Positions 1-10,100 of a DNA stretch of 64,000 nucleotides are shown here, one piece after another (the first letter of the stretch is position 1; each line of letters begins with the position of its first letter). Below the pieces are notes generated by a model, which made no database searches, had not been told where the DNA came from, and saw nothing but the letters and a program-made list of their open reading frames with translations. The position numbers and the translations under genes were made by a program. Where the stretch lies: NCBI GenBank assembly GCA_037954235.1, contig JBBMOA010000005.1:3595539-3659538 (forward strand), read 5' to 3'. The stretch is from Aulostomus chinensis. Taxonomy: Eukaryota; Chordata; Actinopteri; Syngnathiformes; Aulostomidae.

Positions 1-136
1 CAAGCCTGTGTTGTAGCAGCAGGTAGAGCCATCAGTCCACCATCATGAAGCCCCACTTTGTCAAGGACCCTGCCGGCCGGTTGTGCTTCAGTGTGCTGGT
101 TGGAATGTGGCTGTATAACGCCATGGTCATCACCAA
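1..136 (+). other. possible exon fragment with one hydrophobic segment
   Basis: An ATG at 45 opens a frame that reads a DPAG motif followed by a hydrophobic stretch ending in LYN (about residues 8-28). This is loosely reminiscent of the first membrane segment of cyclic-nucleotide-gated channels, but the match is too short to name it. The frame enters an interspersed TIR element at 137, so the remaining codons of the open frame are probably not gene sequence. If the element is removed, the frame could continue from 575. It may be an exon cut by an insertion, or chance. Confidence 0.2.
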
Positions 137-574
137 CAGTGACGTGCGGTCAGGGGAGGCAAGTGAGGCCGTACCTCACCTGTTTTTGGAAAGAAAAAAA
201 TGTAAATTGAAAAACATAAATGTAATTATTGTATTTATCCTTTGATTTGTACTGTAAAGTTATTTTGCTTTTAACTCAACCAGTTTTACGTTATTTTTTA
301 TTCAAAATCACAGATTTTTCATATTCATCGTTCAAATACTGAGAAGAGACGTGCGGTGAGGCAGCAGGCAGCCGAGCCTCCCCAGGGACTGCGCAATGAC
401 TCTGCTAACTGTGCTGCTGGCTACGCAGGGAGCCCGTATTGCTGTCTCTTTCTATGGCGCCATTAAAATGTTCAAGTACTTTTGCTAAACAAACTACATT
501 TTTTTTCATATGTTGACAGATCTGATTGTGATGAAGTCGGTGCCTCACCAGCCATGAACCTCACCACGTCACTG
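137..574. mobile_element. short TIR element (MITE-like, possibly hAT-derived)
   Basis: The ends are inverted copies: CAGTGACGTG at 137 and, on the other strand, CAGTGACGTG reading inward from 574. Both are followed by related GGTGAGG/GGTCAGG-type sequence. A further internal copy of the GACGTGCGGTGAGG motif lies near 347. The element has no coding capacity. CAGTG ends suggest hAT, but I see no convincing 8-bp target duplication, so the superfamily is uncertain. Confidence 0.5.
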
Positions 575-579
575 ATCTG

Positions 580-1850
580 TACCTACAAGATTCAGTACAA
601 AAGGTCTTTTTTTGTATTCTGTTCATGATACCAGGTTCTAACAGTTCCGTTCTGCTCATTTATTTTCCGTCATGCGTCAGGTTCTTCATGTCCATCTGAA
701 CCAAAACCACACTGCTTCTTAATACATCTTGAAAAACGAGGCACTTAGTTTTCAGCCACATAAAGAAGCAGTTCCGTGTGACGCTGACGTTGAGCTGAGG
801 TGGCGGCCCCCGCAGGGAGTCCCCCTCCCTGGCTGCTCACGGCATCCTGGAAATCCTCTGTCTCTTCAAAGAGAGTTTGTTGAGGGCTCCCTGTGGCTGC
901 CGTTTTAAGTTAGGGTCTGAACCGATACGAGTGACGGGGATTGAGGACTCATCAGGGCCACCACATGGAACGGCTCTGCTGTCCCATCACCACAGAGTTG
1001 CCACCAGGTGAAAGAGGCGAGGAGTTGGCAGTCTTATAGGCCACAGCGGGACAAGGAGTGAGCGGCGTCTGTGGGAGCTGCTGCGACAATGGCCAGGCGT
1101 GCTGGAGCCAGAGGGAGCAGTCGCAGGGAGGCCTTGAACCACAGTGCTACCATGCTGAGGGCACAGGGAGAGGGAGCAGGGAGTCAGAGAGGCAGGGAGA
1201 AGAAATAAAAATGCTGAAAAAGTGTGAAAGTTCCCAAATTACTGTTAAAGAACATGTACCCTAACATCTGGATGCACAGCAAACATGATGACCTGCAGCT
1301 AACTGGCACAGTGCAGTGGTAGGAGAGTCATTTGTCATTTTGATGAACACAAATGGAGGGTTTGACAAGAAAATAGGACTTCACACCCAAACTTATGTCG
1401 TTGTTGTTGTTTTTCTGGTTCCCAAAGGCTTAAACTGACCTAACAAGCTCAAAGATAGTTCTCCATTGTACTCCCCAAGTACACTGTAAAATTGTACCAC
1501 TGCTGTTGAAGGTAATACTTCACATGTACTTATACACCTTTCCAGTCATGAGTACGTGTCCTGAGCTCCCCGAGGCTTCCGGTGTGGCAGTCTTTCTGGG
1601 TGAAGCATCGCTTTAAAATCCAAGCTTCTTCATCTCTGTGATTAAAAAAGGAAACAAAGAGCAGAAGAGAATATTATGTGTGATTGGCAAATTCTTTAAT
1701 TTTGTACGGTGAACTGGTGTCAACAAATCGTCTCCTCCAGCTAAATGATGTAATATGGATGCTGAACATCGGAGTGGATGAGCTTCTAAAACGTGTCACA
1801 AACGGAGCCGGTCGGCCTGAACCTTGAAGTCCTATTTTTAGTGGTACATC
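580..1850. other. no gene recognised
   Basis: This is ordinary intergenic or intronic sequence. Short open frames occur on both strands but none shows motifs, repeats or coding-like composition. It may include upstream regulatory sequence of the coiled-coil gene that starts at 2276. Confidence 0.5.
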
Positions 1851-2057
1851 GGTAAATGATTCTCTCTTTCTCTTCATTCATGTCAAACCTCTGCATAGCG
1901 AGTGAAGCTCAAACATTCAGCTGCAGCAACGAGCAGACAAACACGTTCATGACTGGAGGAGCTGTTGAGGTGGTGCAGCCGAAGGGCCTACATTCAGCCT
2001 CACGGCGGCGCTGCTCCATCACCAGACCATTGGGAGCCATTTTTAATGGGATCAGAG

Positions 2058-2135
2058 ACGTCTGTCTGTGTGTCTCTCATCTCTATGATGTCATCAGAGA
2101 CATCTGTCTGCCTGTCTCTCATCTCTATGATGTGA
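2058..2135 (+). repeat. two imperfect ~37-bp direct repeats
   Basis: A block containing CATCTGTCTG and CTCATCTCTATGATGT occurs twice in tandem upstream of the coiled-coil ORF, in its presumed 5' leader. It is a short tandem duplication with no known function. Confidence 0.6.
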
Positions 2136-2275
2136 ACGTCGCTCATTATGACATCACAAAGACTGTCAGTTTGTGTCAGCAATCAAAGAAAACCATCAAA
2201 AACGGACTGACAGCAAAACCCTGAACACATCGAAACGCCGCATTCGTAGTTTGAAATACAGACAAGCGCACAAGG

Positions 2276-3166
2276 ATGGAGGTCCAAGGACTGGATTTGG
2301 CCGTCAGACTGCAAGATGCTGAGGACAATGCAACGGTCGTCAGTGCAAAAGTAGACCAGCAAAAGAAGATCACCGAGTGTTTTCGCAGACAGGTGGTCTG
2401 AGCGACAAAGCAGCTGACGACTGAGAGGTCAAAGAATCTGGCGCAGAGCGAGGCCTTCAAACAGCACTGTGCTCTTGAGCTGGAGGTCCAGGAGCTGAAG
2501 AAACAACTGCACCATGAGAGGAAGAAAATGGAAAAGGCCCACAAAATGAGTGAAGCCATGACCAGGAACGTCAATGAATATGAAAAGGAGTTGGTTTCCC
2601 ACAGGGATGTGAATGAGGCTCTCATCCGAATGGATGAGACCAGGAAGAAGCAGCACCGTGCTCTTGAGCTGGGAGTCCAGCAGCTGAAGGAACAACTGCA
2701 GCACAAGAGGGAGAACATAGAGAAGGCCCACAAAATGAGTGAAGCCCTGACCAGAAACATCAATGAATATGAGAAGGAGTTGGCTTTCCGAAGGAAAGTG
2801 AATGGAGATCTCATCAAAATCGATGAGACCGAGAAGACGCTGGAGATGCTGGCAAGGACTTCTGAGTCTAAAACCCTCCAAATGAGAGAATGTGCCGCTC
2901 AGAGGAGGAGCAACAAAAATGACAAGTCCTTCTCAAGGCTCATGTCCAAGTTCATGGAACTGAAAGCAGCTTGTCATTCAAACTATGACAAGTACACCGC
3001 TGCAATCCAGGAGGGGAGGGAGAAGAGTGCTGTCCTTCAGCAGGAGCTGCAGCAGTGCTGGGCCGCCTACCAGGATCTCCTCCAGGAGTTCACCAGGATG
3101 AGGGGGCTGCTACATGCGGCCGAGGCCATGAGGGCCGAATTGGAGGCCCTCGAACAGGGAGAATAA
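2276..3166 (+). CDS. coiled-coil protein of unknown family, with an in-frame TGA at codon 42
   Basis: ATG at 2276 (AAGGATGG, good Kozak context, in-frame stop 24 bases upstream) opens a frame of 297 codons that ends at TAA 3164-3166. A single in-frame TGA at 2399-2401 interrupts it. The part after the stop is open from 2402, and its first ATG is at 2528 (212 codons). The protein is rich in E, K, Q, L and R with heptad-like spacing, so it is almost certainly an extended alpha-helical coiled coil. Codons at 2465-2653 and 2654-2840 are a 63-codon internal duplication; both copies carry EKAHKMSEA and NEYEKEL. I do not recognise the family. The TGA could be a disabling mutation, a sequencing error or removed by splicing; alternatively translation starts at 2528. 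The last 25 codons are the left edge of the 4,074-bp tandem array, so this gene end exists in eight copies. Confidence 0.55.
2465..2840 (+). repeat. internal 189-bp tandem duplication within the coiled-coil ORF
   Basis: The segment beginning CACTGTGCTCTTGAG at 2465 recurs as CACCGTGCTCTTGAG at 2654. The period is 189 bp, exactly 63 codons, so the reading frame and helical register are preserved. Substitutions between the copies are mostly conservative, which indicates an older, frame-respecting duplication that evolved as coding sequence. Confidence 0.8.
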
Positions 3167-3625
3167 CTGACACATATAGACTTCTTTAAAAAATAATAAT
3201 TTATCAATATTTATGCCTAGCTTTGAAAAAAAGCTAATTACATTTTCACAGTGAAGTTTTGCCTTGAAGATTTTAACCCTGCAAACATGAGGCAAAGGAC
3301 GTATCCTGATAAACACATGATGCGTCTGACAAGGGCTCTCCTCCACCTGTCAGATTCAGCTGCTTCTGATTGTGGGACTTTAAATTTGAACACCATGAAT
3401 TTGGACAAGGAGTTTTCCTTCCAGTCCAAACATCATCGTCCAGCCTCCAACCAGAGGTCCATCAGTGATCATGGAGCCACAGGTGGAGTCTGGGTTCTTT
3501 TCTGGAATGAGATGGCAGTGACAGGCCTGCCAAGTGACATCACTGACATGACTTCAGTCACCTGACCGGATGACTTCATCATGATTTCATCAGCTGAAGG
3601 CAATAAACTTCATCTGAAACAAATC
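3167..3625 (+). promoter_or_regulatory. 3' UTR and AATAAA poly(A) signal of the coiled-coil gene
   Basis: After the TAA at 3164 there is AT-rich sequence and then AATAAA at 3602-3607, followed by a CT/GT-rich stretch (TCTCTCTCTGTCTGTCT) typical of a downstream element. The signal is repeated in every array unit (7676, 11750 and so on). A 104-codon open frame at 3251-3565 lies inside this presumed UTR and has no recognisable motif. Confidence 0.5.
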
Positions 3626-5699
3626 TCACAACATCTCTCTCTCTGTCTGTCTTATTGTGAGAATCTTAGTCTCACGTCCCACGGTTGGTGAAGTCTCCAG
3701 ATATCAGGATACCAGCAGTCCAGGGAAAGGTCTGGGGCCATGCTAGCTTCCCCAGCATGGGGGCCGACAGGAGGGTTCCCCAGCTGAACCACCAGCATGG
3801 TGTCTGCACCTCATGGAGATCCTGGGTCCTGGTCCAGGCAATGACAAGCAGCCTGAGAAAAGAAGGTGGAGAACCTGGGAGCTGGAGAAGCAGAGGGACT
3901 CTGGAGCACACGCAGGTCTCTGGTTCTGTCTGTTGGAGACTGTATTTTTGAACTGATAGAACCAGAACCATAGAAGGATAAATCAGTGAGTCATTAGGAG
4001 GATCAAAGAGGACAGAGAACATAGTGAAATGAAGGAAGAAACTTTGTTAACTTCTTATCTTTAATGTTCCATTATAAACATAGGATGTTCCAGTTGACAT
4101 CAAAAACATTCTATATTTCCTACATTACAACCATTTTATACTCCACATTCCATGATAAACATTTGATATCACAACAACATTGCTATTAAAACATCTTAAC
4201 AATGACATCACAAATTCAACATTATATTACAATTAGTAGTCAAAATATTTCTGTGATTGAAGAACCAACAACTAAAAGCGCTTCCAGCAAAGTCCACCAA
4301 TGAAACAAAGAACTAAAGTCCCTTTCAAAACAAAAGACAAAAAGAAAAACCAACAAAACCTCAGGGAGATGAAATAAAAGAAAAGCAGCCAACAAAAGAA
4401 AGTGTGTCAACTTTTCCCTTCCAGTTTGTTTCAGGAATGAAATGAGAACTTAAAATGAGCCTCTGGTTCTGGGACCCTACAGGGTGGTGGACCACATTGG
4501 GACAGCAAGCCAATAGTACCCAAAGGAGGACCAGTCAGAGCTCAGTCCTTAGTGTCAGGTTTAGGATTGGGGTTCTTCCTGGGGTCCTGGTCCACCAACC
4601 GAAGGTCCACCTAACCCCCCATGACCCTCTGGACCTCCCCTCATGGGGTTGAACTGGCCCAGCTGGCTCATGTGACCGTGTATCCTGGAGATCACACTGG
4701 CCATTCACGGCACCTTGGGCACTGGAGCCAGAGACAGGCAGATGGGTGAGACAGGGAGGAAGTGGGTCAAACTGCCTTCTGGCCAGTTCCTGGTTCCTGG
4801 TGCACGGTCCAACATTAGCTGAAGTCACAGTTTATTGTGCTAAGGACAAAAAATATAACAAGACATTGTGTTATTGACCCAAGGTTCCAAAAATGCGGAC
4901 CGATTAGAACCCAGACCAAACCTACAGTTCTCAATGACAGCCTTTCTGGTGGTTCTAAGATGCTACTTGCATGTTGCTGTCAAACCAAAAGGTGGAGCCC
5001 CCGAGTCAAAAGCCTAAAGATGGTGGTTCTTCTCTGGATGGAAACCATTTTGAGATCCAAACTCTCACAACTCTCTTCCAATTCAAACTTTATGCTTTCA
5101 CAGCAGAGTAAAGTTTCCATTCTTATGACTGGCTTTTAATGACCAAAAAGGCTTTTGGACACGTTGATGTAAAGTCCTCCTCCTAGAGTGGGTGGGCCAC
5201 CCTGAGGGTCCAGGTTAGGTGGGTAGAGTGAGGTTGACTTACCACCAAGATGAGAGGCCAACAATGCACGGTCCATCCTGGGGGCCTGGTCCACCACCCC
5301 AAGGTGGTGGGGGTTCTGTTGGACAATGACAGCAAAAAGCAGCCAAAACCTTCCTCATGACGCCTGTGTTATTTTGCCTGTCCTTCCTTCTCATGAAACC
5401 ATCATCCATCAGATGTGTTCTCTACTGAAGATCTATTGAGGTCTGATCTCTTTGATTTTAGCATTTCATTTTCAAACAACATTGATATTGAAACATATTT
5501 AATGGCTGCATTACAAACGTAACATCATATTTCAAATTATTCGTGAAAACGATCTTTTTATTTAAACAAAGAACTAAAAGTGTTTTTGAATGAAAGAATA
5601 GAAAGTTCACAAATAAAACAAACAACTGAAGGCCCTTTGGAAAAAGATGAAGAGAAAAACAACCAAAATCTCAGGGAGATCAAACAAAACCAAAGCGCT

Positions 5700-6085
5700 C
5701 AAAGAAGAAGGAGTGTCAACTCAATAGAAAAAGTGAAGCCTTGACAGTCAGCATGTAGTGGTCTTGAACCTCCCGGTTCAAAATGGCAGTGCTCCCTCCT
5801 TTTGTCCTTCTCAGTAGACACTCTTTCCATCTTCCCCTCACTCTCCCCTGTCTCCACACATGTTTCCTGGTTGCTAAAGGTCTTGGTCACAACCTTCCCA
5901 AGTTCCAGACCCAGACCATCTTCTGAGCCAGGTCAGATAAAGACTTTCCTGTCCTTCAGATGTTCAGGGTTGATGAAGATCAGGCCATCTACTGGGTCAA
6001 CGTGGTCCAAGTCTGTCCCTCACAGGTAAGCAGTCACCTTCCAGTTAGGACTCGACTCCTTGAAAACTCTGGTGCCCACCAAGTC
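5700..6085 (-). pseudogene. arrestin-like (beta-arrestin-type) pseudogene fragment, present in all eight units
   Basis: Read leftwards from about 6081, the minus strand encodes GTRVFKESSPN, then an in-frame TGA, then VDPVDGLIFINPEHLKDRK, ending with another TGA at 5933-5935. This is the N-terminal arrestin fold (first beta strands, including the VDPVDG and YLKDRKVF blocks of beta-arrestins). About four residues are missing just before VDPVDG, and the expected CAFRYGRED region after KVF is frameshifted. A weaker FTF-SIE match near 5720 may be the later PFTFEIP block. The coding parts are contiguous where arrestin genes normally have introns, so a processed (retroposed) copy is likely. Other copies: 9774-10159, 13848-14233, 17922-18307, 21996-22381, 26070-26455, 30144-30529, 34219-34604. 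Every copy carries the same stops, so none is functional as an arrestin. Confidence 0.75.
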
Positions 6086-6123
6086 AATGAAGACCAGTCC
6101 TACCTTGTATTTGGGGTTGGAGG

Positions 6124-6526
6124 TCAACGTTTATTGACAGGAGCAACACCTCCTCTCCTAGCCTTTTCTTTTTCTCCCCAAAATTTGCATTTGCCATGAT
6201 GCTGTTTCAGTTGCCATCTAGGGAGGGAAGGAGCAAAGGTTCTTCTTTTATTCATCCCCAGTTTCTCCTTTTTTTCCTTGTGGATCATTTCTTCTTCTTT
6301 CCTCTTAAAAGGAGCTTCCACTTTTGTGATTTGCGTGTGCTGCTCTTCATCAGAAGGTTCTTTTTCTGAATCAGAGTCAGTGGCTGCAGAGTGTCGATGG
6401 TCTGGCTCATTGTTGCTGCTGTCCAGCGTGATGGATGTTGAGGTGCTTGCCCCCATTTTGAAGGGTCCTCCACGGGTTTTTGTGAAATACAACGTCACCT
6501 TTATGAAGGGGTCGGTCACATGGTAG
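6124..6526 (-). other. unassigned antisense open frame, repeated in every unit
   Basis: The minus-strand frame is open for about 130 codons but has no ATG at its beginning; it reads in from a possible acceptor (TTTCCAG, near 6536). It contains FIKVTLYFTKT, an acidic patch (SDSEKEPSDEE) and then a lysine-rich stretch. It lies immediately upstream, on the same strand, of the arrestin-like fragment. It is intact in all eight units with no change noticed, but the units are almost identical anyway, so this is not evidence of selection. I do not recognise it. Confidence 0.25.
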
Positions 6527-6766
6527 AACCTCTGGAAACCTGGTCATCCATCATCAGGGTTGAAGACTGTATACTTTTGATGTTAGTTTTTGTTTTGGGA
6601 GTTTTTGAATTGTTGGTTTGTTTTTGTGGAGTTTTGTTTTTCAGTTAAAGTCAAGAAATCAAGAGTGAACTAAAAACACTTTCCCAAAAGTAGAAAGGAA
6701 CAAAAACACAAAGACAGACGACTCAAATTTATGTAAAAAATGAGGACGACTTCAACAACACAAATC

Positions 6767-7163
6767 TTTTTTTTTTTTTTTACCTGTCCTGTTCAGCAGC
6801 TGAGGCAAGCAGCTTCAGTGTTCCTGGTGCCTTGTTGTACTGAAGCAGTTTTATTCTGCAAAGGAGGAATCTGATAAACTCCTCCTATTGCCATTTATGT
6901 TTAACTTTATTAGGAATGGTGTTGGTTCATTGATGAAGCTCAGTATTTCACTGAGGCTCAGGAGTGGATAGGAAGAGAGAACAGGGACAGGACAGTGAAG
7001 ACAAGGGGGAGGGGGGGAGAAAAAAAACAACAACAGCAATAGCAGAAAACAACAACAACAACAAAAACACAAAAACAAACAAAGACAAACAAAAAACAAA
7101 AAACAAACAACAACAAATAAAAAAAACAATGGTTGCAGAATTTCCGGTGCAGGCAGGCTTACC
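6767..7163 (-). mobile_element. 3' end of an L1-like LINE inside the array unit
   Basis: The + strand shows a T-run at 6767-6781 followed by cctgtcctgttcagcagctg and on to a (CAA)n-rich stretch. The same sequence begins the LINEs at 35286 and 50548, so this is the poly(A) end of a minus-strand LINE cut by the array junction at 7163. Equivalent pieces start at 10841, 14915, 18989, 23063, 27137 and 31211. Confidence 0.85.
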
Positions 7164-10100
7164 TCACCAGGATGAGGGGGCTGCTACATGCGGCCGAGGC
7201 CATGAGGGCCGAATTGGAGGCCCTCGAACAGGGAGAATAACTGACACATATAGACTTCTTTAAAAAATAATAATTTATCAATATTTATGCCTAGCTTTGA
7301 AAAAAAGCTAATTACATTTTCACAGTGAAGTTTTGCCTTGAAGATTTTAACCCTGCAAACATGAGGCAAAGGACGTATCCTGATAAACACATGATGCGTC
7401 TGACAAGGGCTCTCCTCCACCTGTCAGATTCAGCTGCTTCTGATTGTGGGACTTTAAATTTGAACACCATGAATTTGGACAAGGAGTTTTCCTTCCTGTC
7501 CAAACATCATCGTCCAGCCTCCAACCAGAGGTCCATCAGTGATCATGGAGCCACAGGTGGAGTCTGGGTTCTTTTCTGGAATGAGATGGCAGTGACAGGC
7601 CTGCCAAGTGACATCACTGACATGACTTCAGTCACCTGACCGGATGACTTCATCATGATTTCATCAGCTGAAGGCAATAAACTTCATCTGAAACAAATCT
7701 CACAACATCTCTCTCTCTGTCTGTCTTATTGTGAGAATCTTAGTCTCACGTCCCACGGTTGGTGAAGTCTCCAGATATCAGGATACCAGCAGTCCAGGGA
7801 AAGGTCTGGGGCCATGCTAGCTTCCCCAGCATGGGGGCCGACAGGAGGGTTCCCCAGCTGAACCACCAGCATGGTGTCTGCACCTCATGGAGATCCTGGG
7901 TCCTGGTCCAGGCAATGACAAGCAGCCTGAGAAAAGAAGGTGGAGAACCTGGGAGCTGGAGAAGCAGAGGGACTCTGGAGCACACGCAGGTCTCTGGTTC
8001 TGTCTGTTGGAGACTGTATTTTTGAACTGATAGAACCAGAACCATAGAAGGATAAATCAGTGAGTCATTAGGAGGATCAAAGAGGACAGAGAACATAGTG
8101 AAATGAAGGAAGAAACTTTGTTAACTTCTTATCTTTAATGTTCCATTATAAACATAGGATGTTCCAGTTGACATCAAAAACATTCTATATTTCCTACATT
8201 ACAACCATTTTATACTCCACATTCCATGATAAACATTTGATATCACAACAACATTGCTATTAAAACATCTTAACAATGACATCACAAATTCAACATTATA
8301 TTACAATTAGTAGTCAAAATATTTCTGTGATTGAAGAACCAACAACTAAAAGCGCTTCCAGCAAAGTCCACCAATGAAACAAAGAACTAAAGTCCCTTTC
8401 AAAACAAAAGACAAAAAGAAAAACCAACAAAACCTCAGGGAGATGAAATAAAAGAAAAGCAGCCAACAAAAGAAAGTGTGTCAACTTTTCCCTTCCAGTT
8501 TGTTTCAGGAATGAAATGAGAACTTAAAATGAGCCTCTGGTTCTGGGACCCTACAGGGTGGTGGACCACATTGGGACAGCAAGCCAATAGTACCCAAAGG
8601 AGGACCAGTCAGAGCTCAGTCCTTAGTGTCAGGTTTAGGATTGGGGTTCTTCCTGGGGTCCTGGTCCACCAACCGAAGGTCCACCTAACCCCCCATGACC
8701 CTCTGGACCTCCCCTCATGGGGTTGAACTGGCCCAGCTGGCTCATGTGACCGTGTATCCTGGAGATCACACTGGCCATTCACGGCACCTTGGGCACTGGA
8801 GCCAGAGACAGGCAGATGGGTGAGACAGGGAGGAAGTGGGTCAAACTGCCTTCTGGCCAGTTCCTGGTTCCTGGTGCACGGTCCAACATTAGCTGAAGTC
8901 ACAGTTTATTGTGCTAAGGACAAAAAATATAACAAGACATTGTGTTATTGACCCAAGGTTCCAAAAATGCGGACCGATTAGAACCCAGACCAAACCTACA
9001 GTTCTCAATGACAGCCTTTCTGGTGGTTCTAAGATGCTACTTGCATGTTGCTGTCAAACCAAAAGGTGGAGCCCCCGAGTCAAAAGCCTAAAGATGGTGG
9101 TTCTTCTCTGGATGGAAACCATTTTGAGATCCAAACTCTCACAACTCTCTTCCAATTCAAACTTTATGCTTTCACAGCAGAGTAAAGTTTCCATTCTTAT
9201 GACTGGCTTTTAATGACCAAAAAGGCTTTTGGACACGTTGATGTAAAGTCCTCCTCCTAGAGTGGGTGGGCCACCCTGAGGGTCCAGGTTAGGTGGGTAG
9301 AGTGAGGTTGACTTACCACCAAGATGAGAGGCCAACAATGCACGGTCCATCCTGGGGGCCTGGTCCACCACCCCAAGGTGGTGGGGGTTCTGTTGGACAA
9401 TGACAGCAAAAAGCAGCCAAAACCTTCCTCATGACGCCTGTGTTATTTTGCCTGTCCTTCCTTCTCATGAAACCATCATCCATCAGATGTGTTCTCTACT
9501 GAAGATCTATTGAGGTCTGATCTCTTTGATTTTAGCATTTCATTTTCAAACAACATTGATATTGAAACATATTTAATGGCTGCATTACAAACGTAACATC
9601 ATATTTCAAATTATTCGTGAAAACGATCTTTTCATTTAAACAAAGAACTAAAAGTGTTTTTGAATGAAAGAATAGAAAGTTCACAAATAAAACAAACAAC
9701 TGAAGGCCCTTTGGAAAAAGATGAAGAGAAAAACAACCAAAATCTCAGGGAGATCAAACAAAACCAAAGCGCTCAAAGAAGAAGGAGTGTCAACTCAATA
9801 GAAAAAGTGAAGCCTTGACAGTCAGCATGTAGTGGTCTTGAACCTCCCGGTTCAAAATGGCAGTGCTCCCTCCTTTTGTCCTTCTCAGTAGACACTCTTT
9901 CCATCTTCCCCTCACTCTCCCCTGTCTCCACACATGTTTCCTGGTTGCTAAAGGTCTTGGTCACAACCTTCCCAAGTTCCAGACCCAGACCATCTTCTGA
10001 GCCAGGTCAGATAAAGACTTTCCTGTCCTTCAGATGTTCAGGGTTGATGAAGATCAGGCCATCTACTGGGTCAACGTGGTCCAAGTCTGTCCCTCACAGG

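Larger units (their letters stand above)
3090..7163 (+). repeat. array unit 1
   Basis: This unit is physically continuous with the coiled-coil gene on its left. Distinctive bases: a private T at 5552 (cttttTattt, where others have C); T at 5956; G at 6030; G at 6054. Sub-features: poly(A) signal 3602; arrestin-like fragment 5700-6085 (minus); open frame 6124-6519 (minus); LINE 3' end from 6767. Confidence 0.95.

Noticed and set aside
2176..2881. Long minus-strand ORFs of 150 and 213 codons opposite the coiled-coil frame
   Set aside because: They are shadows of a low-stop, GAG/AAG-rich coding strand. Their translations are S/F/L-rich and repeat only because the coding strand is duplicated.
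3251..3565. 104-codon + strand ORF in each unit as an independent gene
   Set aside because: It lies in the 3' UTR before the AATAAA signal and has no motif. Its identity across units reflects overall unit identity.
5960..6026. Apparent + strand mini-exon flanked by a good acceptor (ccttcag) and donor (CAGgtaag)
   Set aside because: It is the exact antisense of the arrestin-like VDPVDG/LKDRK block. In units 3-8 the donor also changes to gtaaac. Coding similarity on the other strand explains it better.
6964..7263. 99-codon + strand ORF with poly-N/K stretches, repeated across units 1-7
   Set aside because: It is the (CAA)n-rich LINE 3' UTR read in frame and then the array junction, in a frame different from the coiled-coil gene. 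It is a by-product of the rearrangement.
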